64,000 nucleotides of DNA from Sphingomicrobium sp. XHP0239 (GTDB taxonomy: Bacteria > Pseudomonadota > Alphaproteobacteria > Sphingomonadales > Sphingomonadaceae): assembly GCF_039555325.1 (NCBI RefSeq), contig NZ_CP154608.1:2232001-2296000 (forward strand), given 5' to 3'. Shown piece after piece: positions 1 through 7,207 of the stretch. Positions within the stretch are counted from its first letter, which is position 1. Each line of letters begins with the position of its first letter. The notes below the pieces were generated by a model that saw nothing but the letters and a program-made list of their open reading frames with translations, had not been told where the DNA came from and made no database searches. A program made the position numbers and the translations under genes.

Positions 1-331
1 TCAACCGCTGCGCCAGGATCGTCGGGGCGACGGCATTGATCTCGAGGACGTCCAGCCAACCGTCGCGTTCGACCTCGCGCGGGCCGTAGATGCCGGCATT
101 GTTGAGAAAGACGTCGATCGTCTGGTCGCCCAGTTCGTCGACGAACCGATCGACCTCGCCCGCGTCCTTCACGTCGAGGCGGTGAGCGCGGACATTGTCC
201 AGCTTGTTGAGGTCGGCGATGTCCAGTTGGTCGCGGGCGGTGGCGATGACGTCCCAGCCGTCGCGGCTATATTGTTCGGCAAGTTCGCGGCCGATGCCTC
301 GGCTGGCGCCGGTGATCAGGATGGTGGGCAT
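1..331 (-). CDS. SDR family NAD(P)-dependent oxidoreductase, 3' end outside window
   Basis: The first 110 codons of a short-chain dehydrogenase/reductase read from an ATG at 331 leftwards and run off the window edge without a stop. The cofactor motif TGASRGIG sits at residues 7-14, and the family NNAG motif is seen in VFLNNAGIYGP, both typical of classical SDRs with a Rossmann fold. The substrate cannot be inferred from this part. The catalytic Tyr-x3-Lys lies beyond the edge. It is transcribed in the same direction as, and 63 bp downstream of, the zntB-like gene, so the two may be cotranscribed. Confidence 0.85.
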   Translation of the reverse strand, partial: MPTILITGASRGIGRELAEQYSRDGWDVIATARDQLDIADLNKLDNVRAHRLDVKDAGEVDRFVDELGDQTIDVFLNNAGIYGPREVERDGWLDVLEINAVAPTILAQRL

Positions 332-394
332 GATTCTGTTCTCCCCGAATGGATGGTTCGTGGGGATAACGCGTGCGACCGGCTCGCCGATCCG

Positions 395-1408
395 TCAGCG
401 GCGCTGCGACCACCATCGCCACAGCATGAACAGAAGCACCTGCACGACGAGGAGCCCGCCGCAGGCATAGACGACGATCCAGAAGGCATCGGCATCGTCG
501 GTCCCCGGCATGCCGCCGACATTGATGCCGAGCAGACCGGTCAGGAAGCCCAGCGGGAGGAAGATCGAGGCGACGAGGGTGAGGAGATAATTGGTCTTGT
601 CGCTGCTGGCGAGCGCGCGGGCGCGCAGTTCGTCCTGCAGCACGACGGCGGATTCCATCGAGACGTCGATATCGTCGAGATAGCGGCGCAGGCGCTCGAT
701 CGTCTCGGCGATCTCGCGCCGGTCGTGCTCCTCGAACCAGGGGAGGCGCGCCTTGGCGATGGCTTCCAGTGCTCCGTGCTGCGGCCCCATATGGCGCTTG
801 AGGGCAAGGCAGTTGCGGCGAATGGCGCTGGTGCGTTCGAGGATCTCGTCGCGCTCGTCGTCGATGTCGGCGTCTTCCAGATCGTCGATCACCATGTTCA
901 TGTCGACGATCGACTTGTTCATGCGCGCGATGATCTGTTCGACCAGTTCGGTGACGAGCGCACCCGCATCGGCGGGGCCGGTCCCCGAATCGATGGCGGC
1001 GAGCACGTCGCGCGGGGTCTGCAGCGGCTCGCGCCGCAGCGTGACGAGGCGGGTGCCGTCGGACCAGAGCTGCATCGAGATCATGTCCTCGGGCTCCGCG
1101 CCCGGATTGAAGTTGATGCCGCGCAGGACCGCGACGAGCTGGTCGCCGTCGCGATAGGCGCGGGGCCGATTGCCGTCGTCGGTCAGCATTTCGGCGACCG
1201 GTTCGGGAAGGCCCAGCGCGTTCTCGAGCCAGGGTTCGGCCTCGTCGTGGGTGCGGCAAAGGTGGAGCCAGAGGAGTTCGCCGGGGCCGGCGGGGTTCCA
1301 GGCCTTGGCCTCGTTCCACCCGATCGGTCGACCGCCGCCGCGTCCGTCGAGCACCCGGCCGAACAGCAGCGGGCCGTCTTCCTCGTTGCGATGGTCGGTC
1401 AATTCCAT
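395..1408 (-). CDS. zntB: CorA/ZntB family divalent metal transporter
   Basis: A 337-residue protein of the 2-TM-GxN (CorA) superfamily. A long soluble, acidic, helical N-terminal domain is followed by two C-terminal membrane helices. The first helix ends in the signature GINVGG at about residue 294, which is the ZntB form (GxNVGG) rather than the classical CorA GMN; zinc transport is therefore more likely than magnesium, but this is family inference. The start at 1408 ([11 protein letters not shown]) is chosen over 1444 because the upstream stretch is basic, unlike the family, and lies within the leader of the divergent ispG. The gene is divergent from ispG with 77 bp between the starts. Confidence 0.85.
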   Translation of the reverse strand: MELTDHRNEEDGPLLFGRVLDGRGGGRPIGWNEAKAWNPAGPGELLWLHLCRTHDEAEPWLENALGLPEPVAEMLTDDGNRPRAYRDGDQLVAVLRGINFNPGAEPEDMISMQLWSDGTRLVTLRREPLQTPRDVLAAIDSGTGPADAGALVTELVEQIIARMNKSIVDMNMVIDDLEDADIDDERDEILERTSAIRRNCLALKRHMGPQHGALEAIAKARLPWFEEHDRREIAETIERLRRYLDDIDVSMESAVVLQDELRARALASSDKTNYLLTLVASIFLPLGFLTGLLGINVGGMPGTDDADAFWIVVYACGGLLVVQVLLFMLWRWWSQRR

Positions 1409-1485
1409 GCGCGATGATTGGCGCGGCGACGGGCGAAAAGGCAAGCGTCATTGGATTGCCACGCCAGGACGTCTATATCGGTGGC

Positions 1486-2613
1486 ATGTCCTCACTTCGT
1501 CCGTGGCGCCAGATCGAGCGCCGACAGTCCCGCAAGATCATGGTCGGCAAGGTCCCCGTCGGGGGCGATGCGCCGATTTCGGTGCAGACCATGACCAACA
1601 CGCTTACCTCCGATGCGAAGGCGACGATCGACCAGATTCGCCGCTGCGAGGAAGCGGGCGCGGATATCATCCGCGTTTCCTGTCCCGACACCGACTCCAC
1701 CGCCGCGATGCCCGAGATCGTCAGGGCCGCCGAAGTGCCGATCGTCGCGGACATCCATTTTCATTACAAGCGCGCGCTGGAAGCGGCGGACGCGGGCGCG
1801 GCGTGTCTGCGCATCAATCCCGGCAACATCGGGTCGGACGAGCGGGTCAAGGAAGTCATTCGCGCGGCCAAGGCCAACGGCTGCGCGATCCGCATCGGGG
1901 TGAATGCAGGGAGCCTCGAGAAGCATCTGCTGGAAAAGTACGGCGAACCCTGTCCCGAGGCACTGGTCGAAAGCGCGATGGATCACATCAGGATCCTGCA
2001 GGACCACGACTTTCACGAATTCAAGGTCGCGGTGAAGGCGTCGGACCTGATGCTGGCGGTGGCGGCCTATTCCGAACTCGCCGCGCAGGTCGATTGTCCG
2101 CTGCACCTCGGCATTACCGAGGCGGGCGGGCTGATCGGCGGGACGGTGAAGTCGGCACTCGGCATCGGTTCGCTTCTCTGGGCGGGGGTCGGCGACACGA
2201 TCCGCGTGAGCCTGAGCGCCGAGCCCGAGGAAGAGGTGCGCGTCGGCTTCGAGATCCTGAAGTCCTTGGGGCTCCGCTCGCGCGGCGTGCGGGTGGTGAG
2301 CTGCCCGAGCTGTGCGCGGCAGGGGTTCGACGTCATCCGCACGGTCCAGACGCTCGAAGACCGGTTGCAGCATATCAAGACGCCGATGAGCCTCAGCGTT
2401 CTCGGCTGCGTCGTGAACGGCCCGGGCGAAGCGCGCGAGACCGACATCGGCGTGACCGGTGGCGGCAACGGCAGCCACATGGTGTATCTGTCGGGCGTCA
2501 AGGACCATCACATCGAGAACGAGAGCATGGTCGATCACATCGTAAGGCTGGTCGAGGAAAAGGCGGCGAAGATCGAGGCCGGCGAGGCCGAGGCCTTCGT
2601 CCCGGCGCATTAG
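1486..2613 (+). CDS. ispG: 4-hydroxy-3-methylbut-2-enyl diphosphate synthase (flavodoxin)
   Basis: 375 residues, penultimate enzyme of the MEP isoprenoid pathway; it converts methylerythritol cyclodiphosphate to HMBPP with electrons from flavodoxin. The three [4Fe-4S] ligands are Cys273 and Cys276 (SCPSCARQ) and Cys308 ([11 protein letters not shown]), and the conserved Glu315 follows in GPGEA. The N-terminal TIM barrel shows [13 protein letters not shown] and RINPGNIG. The start at 1486 ([15 protein letters not shown]) matches sphingomonad homologues; an in-frame ATG at 1414 would overlap the promoter region of the divergent transporter gene. Short bacterial type without the plant-type insert. 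Confidence 0.97.
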   Translation: MSSLRPWRQIERRQSRKIMVGKVPVGGDAPISVQTMTNTLTSDAKATIDQIRRCEEAGADIIRVSCPDTDSTAAMPEIVRAAEVPIVADIHFHYKRALEAADAGAACLRINPGNIGSDERVKEVIRAAKANGCAIRIGVNAGSLEKHLLEKYGEPCPEALVESAMDHIRILQDHDFHEFKVAVKASDLMLAVAAYSELAAQVDCPLHLGITEAGGLIGGTVKSALGIGSLLWAGVGDTIRVSLSAEPEEEVRVGFEILKSLGLRSRGVRVVSCPSCARQGFDVIRTVQTLEDRLQHIKTPMSLSVLGCVVNGPGEARETDIGVTGGGNGSHMVYLSGVKDHHIENESMVDHIVRLVEEKAAKIEAGEAEAFVPAH

Positions 2614-2616
2614 GCA

Positions 2617-3132
2617 ATGGGGTATCGGGTCAGCTGGGTTGCAGCCATGGCGCCCCTCGAATCCTTACTCCACCTCCTTCGGGCTGAAACAACCGGCACG
2701 ACGATCGACATTCCTGAGGGCGAGTGCGCGTGCGATCTCGGCAATGGATGGGCGCTGGTGTGGTCGGAAGACGATGAGAAATTCGATGCGGATTTCGGTG
2801 TGCTACTTAGCCGTGCGTTTCCAATCGTCACCGTGCAGATCGATGAAACCGCAATGATCTCGGTTGCGTCTTTCGCGCAGGGCGGCGTGATGGAGTGGGG
2901 TCTAGTTCATGCTGCCCCACGGGGCCATGATCATCTCGACGTCTTTGCTGGCGGTCCACAGGGGTTGGACGATGCAATTGCCGACGCGAAGGCCGCGCAG
3001 GCCGATGATCCTTCGGCCGACTATTTTTTCGATGTGCCGCTGCGTTTCGCCAAAGAGATTTGTGGATTCAAGCACGACGAATTGCAGAACCCTGGGCCGA
3101 AGTATCGTCTCATTAGGTATCGGGGCCGATAA
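2617..3132 (+). CDS. hypothetical protein, unrecognised family
   Basis: A 171-residue soluble, acidic protein that I do not recognise. No signal peptide, membrane segment or catalytic motif is evident. It contains an acidic N-terminal half ([11 protein letters not shown]) and a Tyr/Phe-rich C-terminal half ([15 protein letters not shown]) ending in basic residues. It begins 3 bp after the ispG stop; an alternative ATG lies at 2647. Its base composition is visibly less GC-rich than that of both neighbours, with runs such as TATTTTTTC, and codon use is less biased, which suggests recent acquisition. It reads into the 5' end of the deacetylase gene. The reading frame is real by its length and by the lack of a better frame, but the function is unknown. 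Confidence 0.65.
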   Translation: MGYRVSWVAAMAPLESLLHLLRAETTGTTIDIPEGECACDLGNGWALVWSEDDEKFDADFGVLLSRAFPIVTVQIDETAMISVASFAQGGVMEWGLVHAAPRGHDHLDVFAGGPQGLDDAIADAKAAQADDPSADYFFDVPLRFAKEICGFKHDELQNPGPKYRLIRYRGR

Positions 3133-3166
3133 TCCTCTGCTCCACGTCGTCCATCACGTCGATTAC

Positions 3167-4048
3167 ATGCAGCCGAAGCCGGAGCGGGGGACGTTCCGGT
3201 TCGACAAGTATCAGCTCGTGATGGTGGCGTTGCGCGAGGCGGGGATCGCGATGACCGAGCATGCGCCGCCGGCGATGCCGCGCGAATGGCTCGAGGCGGT
3301 GCATGACCCTGCCTATGTCGCGGAGGTGTTCGACGTGGCGGTTCCGAGGGACAAAGAACGGCGGATCGGTTTCCCGGTGACCGCGCGGATCCGCGACCGG
3401 GTGCGACACACCAATGGCGGCACGTGGCTCGCGGCGAAGCTGGCGATCGAGCATGGCTATGCCGCGAACAGCGCGGCGGGGTCGCACCATGCGCTCTACG
3501 ATACAGGCGCGGGCTATTGCGTGTTCAACGACCTCGCCGTGGCGTCGAACCGGTTGATCGCGGAGGACGACGCCGAACGCATTTTGATCGTCGATCTCGA
3601 CGTGCACCAGGGCGACGGCACCGCGAGCCTGACGGCGGGACGGAGCGACGTCTTCACTTTCTCGATGCACGCGCAAAAGAACTTTCCGGTGCGCAAGGCG
3701 GCGAGCGACCGCGATGTCGGGCTGCCCGACGGGACGGGGGACGCGGACTATCTGGCGACGTTGAAGCGCGAACTGGTCCCGATCGTCGGGGACGTCGCGC
3801 CGGACCTGATTCTCTATCAGGCAGGGGTCGATCCGCACGAGGACGACAAATTGGGTCGATTGGGGCTGACCAGCGCGGGGCTGGAGGCACGCGACCGGTT
3901 CGTGGTGCACACGGCGCGGCATCGCGGCATTCCGGTCGCGAGCGCGCTCGGCGGCGGCTACGGCAACGATCCGCGCGCGGTCGCGGATCGCCACGCCGCG
4001 AGCATGATCGCGATGGCGGACGAAAATCGGCGCTGCGCCCGCGCATAG
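3167..4048 (+). CDS. histone deacetylase superfamily protein (class IV-like)
   Basis: 293 residues from the first ATG. The arginase/deacetylase fold motifs are present: His107-His108 (SHHALYDTG), zinc ligands Asp145 and His147 ([10 protein letters not shown]), Asp222 (AGVDPHEDD) and the transition-state Tyr265 (LGGGYG). In bacteria such proteins deacetylate small amines, acetoin-type substrates or lysines; the substrate is not known here. Family members normally begin about ten residues earlier with a beta strand (LxVVHHxDY). That stretch is in frame at 3137-3166 ([10 protein letters not shown]) but has only a CTG as a possible start and no ATG, so translation may begin at CTG 3137 or the protein may be shortened. 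Confidence 0.85.
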   Translation: MQPKPERGTFRFDKYQLVMVALREAGIAMTEHAPPAMPREWLEAVHDPAYVAEVFDVAVPRDKERRIGFPVTARIRDRVRHTNGGTWLAAKLAIEHGYAANSAAGSHHALYDTGAGYCVFNDLAVASNRLIAEDDAERILIVDLDVHQGDGTASLTAGRSDVFTFSMHAQKNFPVRKAASDRDVGLPDGTGDADYLATLKRELVPIVGDVAPDLILYQAGVDPHEDDKLGRLGLTSAGLEARDRFVVHTARHRGIPVASALGGGYGNDPRAVADRHAASMIAMADENRRCARA

Positions 4049-4083
4049 GCTTTTCTTTACCGGCATCGCATAGGGCGGAAGGC

Positions 4084-4626
4084 ATGAAATATTTCGCCCT
4101 CATGGTGGTCGTCTTCGCTGCGCTGGTCGCCGTCATGGCCGATCCCGCCGCGATGGAGGTGGCGGCCGCGGACGACAGATCCGCCGAAACGCTGATGGTC
4201 GATGCCGCGACCGCTCCGATTGTCGCGGCATCCGCGGCGCCTATGCCCCCTGTTCCGACCTACTCGAGCGCGGTCGAATTCGAACGCGGCCCAGGCGGGC
4301 ATTTCTATACCGATGCCGTGATCGGCGGGACGAGCGTGCGCTTTCTGGTCGACACCGGCGCGACGGGCATCGCGCTGACCGAGGCCGATGCGCGGCGGCT
4401 GGGGCTGCCGTTCGACCCCCACGAATTCCATGTCGTGGGACGGCAGGTTTCGGGCGAGGTACGCGGCAAGCCGGTCACGCTGACCGAGGTCCGCGTCGGC
4501 GGCAAGGTCGTCCGCGACATCGAGGCGACGATCATCGAGGGCGGAACGATGAACCTGCTCGGCCAGAGCTTCCTCACCCGGGCGGGAAGGATCGAGATGG
4601 ACGGCGATACGATGGTGCTGCGCTAG
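4084..4626 (+). CDS. retropepsin-like aspartic protease, secreted or membrane-anchored
   Basis: 180 residues. An N-terminal hydrophobic segment (residues 1-19) serves as signal peptide or anchor, followed by an Ala/Pro-rich linker and a single retropepsin-like domain. The catalytic motif is VDTGATGIALT with Asp90; a single Asp-Thr-Gly implies an active homodimer, as in the clan AA TIGR02281 proteases of alphaproteobacteria. The second family block (MNLLGQSFLTR) is also present near the C-terminus. It probably acts in the periplasm; substrates are unknown. It starts 35 bp after the deacetylase gene and may share its transcript. Confidence 0.85.
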   Translation: MKYFALMVVVFAALVAVMADPAAMEVAAADDRSAETLMVDAATAPIVAASAAPMPPVPTYSSAVEFERGPGGHFYTDAVIGGTSVRFLVDTGATGIALTEADARRLGLPFDPHEFHVVGRQVSGEVRGKPVTLTEVRVGGKVVRDIEATIIEGGTMNLLGQSFLTRAGRIEMDGDTMVLR

Positions 4627-4666
4627 TCGCTGGCGCAACCCGCGAATTTGGGGCAGATCGCGCGCC

Positions 4667-5563
4667 ATGTCGCGCGCCGCCAATCCCCTGAGTGCCTTTC
4701 TCGTCGCCGTTCTCGGCGTCGGTTGCCTGTCGGCGATGGATGGCGCGGTCAAGGCGATGAGCCTCGACGTCGGGGCGCTCGATGCGCTGTGCTGGCGACT
4801 GGCGGCGTCGGTGCCGCTGGTGGTGCTGGCCTACGTCCTTCTCCGCAAGACGCGCCCGACGCGCACGGCGGTGCGATTGCATGTCATGCGCGGCGTGCTG
4901 GGCGTGCCGATGGCGTTGCTGTTCTTCTCGGGGCTGGAACGGGTCCCGATGGCGCAGGCGATCGCGCTCGCATTCATGGCGCCGCTGTTCGCCCTGTTCT
5001 GGGCGCGTCTCCTGCTCGGCGAAAAGGTCGAGGGCGCGAGTGTTCTGGGCAGCATCGTGGCCTTTTCCGGAACCCTCCTGATCTTCTTCGGGCAGGCGCA
5101 GGCCGACATGGGCGAAGCCGCTTTCGTGGGGGCGCTCATGATCCTCGGTTCGGCGGTGCTCTACAGCTTTAACATCATCCTGATGCGGCAGCAGTCGCAG
5201 GTCGCCGATCCAATCGAGATCGCGCTGTTTCTCTATCTCATCCCCGCCAGCCTCTTCTGGATCATCGGCGTCGGCGTGGGCGGCGGTGTGCAATATCCGG
5301 AGGGTCAGGAGATCGCGATCGTCGCGGCGGCGGTCACCGGGGTGGCGGGGACGATCCTGCTGGCCTGGGCCTATCGCCGCGCCACCGCCAGCTATCTGAG
5401 CGCCAGCGAATATGCGGGTTTCCTGTGGGCCGCGGCGTTCGGGTTTCTCCTGTTCGGCGAAGTGCCGCTGCCGTGGACCGTCGCGGGCGGCGCGGCCATC
5501 ATCGCGGGCGTGTGGATCGCCTCGCGTCCGGCCGCTCCGGGCCACGAGATGATCGAGGCCTAG
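4667..5563 (+). CDS. EamA/DMT family transporter
   Basis: 298 residues with about ten predicted membrane helices in two EamA repeats, the typical size for drug/metabolite transporters of the inner membrane. The second repeat ends with SASEYAGFLWAAAFG followed by FGEVPLPWT, a common EamA signature. Substrate unknown; the family exports amino acids, riboflavin-like compounds or metabolites. Its TAG stop (5561-5563) is interleaved with the TAG of the convergent amidase gene in one CTAG. Confidence 0.88.
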   Translation: MSRAANPLSAFLVAVLGVGCLSAMDGAVKAMSLDVGALDALCWRLAASVPLVVLAYVLLRKTRPTRTAVRLHVMRGVLGVPMALLFFSGLERVPMAQAIALAFMAPLFALFWARLLLGEKVEGASVLGSIVAFSGTLLIFFGQAQADMGEAAFVGALMILGSAVLYSFNIILMRQQSQVADPIEIALFLYLIPASLFWIIGVGVGGGVQYPEGQEIAIVAAAVTGVAGTILLAWAYRRATASYLSASEYAGFLWAAAFGFLLFGEVPLPWTVAGGAAIIAGVWIASRPAAPGHEMIEA

Positions 5564-7104
5564 TTCGCGGGCTCGACGTAGGGCGCGAACGGCGCGAGGT
5601 CGCTGGTCGACCGGGCGAAGGTCGGGCGGGGGAAATCGCCCCGCGCCTGCTCGTAGGCGTGGCCGAGCGCGAGGATCGCCGGATCGTCCCACTTGGTGCC
5701 GACGAAGCTCAACCCCACCGGCAGTCCTTTCGACAGCCCCATCGGTACGGTGAGGTGCGGATAGCCCGCCCACGCCGCCAGATAGCCTGCCCCGCCACCG
5801 TTCCAGCTGTCGCCATGCACATGGTCGATCAGCATCGCAGGCGCGGTTGTCGGGAAGATGAGCGCATCCAGATCGTTTTCCGACAGCAACCGGTCGATGC
5901 CGTTCCGGCCCGACCATTCGAGGTTCTGCTTCACCTTGTCGCGATAATCGTCGTCGATCCGCGTCTCCTCCGCTTTCTCGAAGATCGACTGATCGAAGAT
6001 GGCGAGCTCGCGCGCGTTCGACGCGTTGAAGACGATGAGGTCGGCGAGCGTGCGCGTGGGGACCTGCGCGGGGTCGGTGGTCGCGAGGTATCGGTTCACC
6101 CCGTCGCGAAACTCGGTGAGCAGGATGTCGTAGGACAACTGCCCGTCGAGGCGGTCGGCCCCGATTTCCTCGATTTCGACTAGGATGGCGCCCTGCGCCT
6201 CGAGCAGCGCCCTGGCGCGCGCGAACGCCGCGTCGGTCTCGAACCCGGTCGCGAACTGAAGGACGCCCAGTCGCTTGCCTCGGAGGGTGGCGCCGGAAAG
6301 GGCGGGGACGAAGCGGCCCTTGTAGCGGTCGGCATCGGCAGTGGCGGGATCGGCGGGGTCGCTGCCCGCCATTGCGTCCATCATCTGCGCCGCTTGCGCC
6401 ACGGTGCGCGTCATCGGGCCCGCGGTGTCCTGCGTGACGCTGATGGGAACGATATGGGTGCGGCTGACCATGCCGACCGAGGGCTTGAATCCGACGACGC
6501 CGTTCATTGCCGCGGGGCAGGTGATCGACCCGTTGGTTTCGGTGCCGACGGCATAGTCGGTATATCCTGCGGCGACCGCCGCGCCGGACCCTGCCGATGA
6601 ACCGCACGGGGAACGGTCCATCGCCCACGGATTGACCGTCTGCCCACCCACGGCGCTCCAGCCCGAATTGCTATTCTCGCTGCGGAAATTCGCCCATTCG
6701 GACAGGTTGGTCTTGCCGAGGATGACCGCTCCGGCAGCGCGGAGGCCCGCGACCAGCGGCGCGTCGCGCCCGGTGACGTTGTCGGCGAGCGCGAGGCTGC
6801 CTGCGGTGGTCGCCAGCGGGCCGGCGGTCTCGATATTGTCCTTGAGGAGGACAGGCATGCCGTGAAGCGGAGAGCTCGTCGGGCCTTCCTCGAGACGGCG
6901 CGCCTGTTCCATTGCCGTCGGGTCGAGCGCGATGACCGCGCGGATCTCGTCGTCGCGCGCTTCGATCCGTTCGATCGCGGCGGCAGTCGTTTGTGCGGCT
7001 CCGGTAGGCGCGGACAGGGGAGCGAGCGGTGCGGGCCGTTCGTCCGACGTGCAGGCCGTTAGTAGAAAAGCGCCTGCAATCCAGACCTTGGAACGATGGT
7101 GCAC
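5560..7104 (-). CDS. amidase signature family lipoprotein
   Basis: 514 residues. The N-terminus is a lipoprotein signal with lipobox LLTAC, lipidated Cys18. The amidase Ser-cisSer-Lys triad is visible: Lys88 (LLKDN), cis-Ser169 (CGSSAGSGAA) and nucleophile Ser193 (TETNGSITCPA). The enzyme hydrolyses amide bonds; substrate unknown, but an envelope location suggests peptides or peptide-like amides. Length and domain order agree with complete secreted amidases of proteobacteria. It is divergent from the TonB receptor gene at 7208, with 103 bp between the starts for both promoters, and convergent with the EamA gene. Confidence 0.9.
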   Translation of the reverse strand: MHHRSKVWIAGAFLLTACTSDERPAPLAPLSAPTGAAQTTAAAIERIEARDDEIRAVIALDPTAMEQARRLEEGPTSSPLHGMPVLLKDNIETAGPLATTAGSLALADNVTGRDAPLVAGLRAAGAVILGKTNLSEWANFRSENSNSGWSAVGGQTVNPWAMDRSPCGSSAGSGAAVAAGYTDYAVGTETNGSITCPAAMNGVVGFKPSVGMVSRTHIVPISVTQDTAGPMTRTVAQAAQMMDAMAGSDPADPATADADRYKGRFVPALSGATLRGKRLGVLQFATGFETDAAFARARALLEAQGAILVEIEEIGADRLDGQLSYDILLTEFRDGVNRYLATTDPAQVPTRTLADLIVFNASNARELAIFDQSIFEKAEETRIDDDYRDKVKQNLEWSGRNGIDRLLSENDLDALIFPTTAPAMLIDHVHGDSWNGGGAGYLAAWAGYPHLTVPMGLSKGLPVGLSFVGTKWDDPAILALGHAYEQARGDFPRPTFARSTSDLAPFAPYVEPAN

Positions 7105-7207
7105 TGCAACCTCCCTCGCGACATCACGTTACAAGGGGACGATTGCAGGCGCGCTCCCGGAAGGCCAGTCGGGAAATGCGCTGCCCGCTGTAGGAACCAG
7201 GAATTTC

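Noticed and set aside
2909-3166. Long N-terminal extension of the deacetylase from 2909
   Set aside because: This part is the second frame of the orphan gene and does not resemble deacetylases; only 3137-3166 looks homologous.
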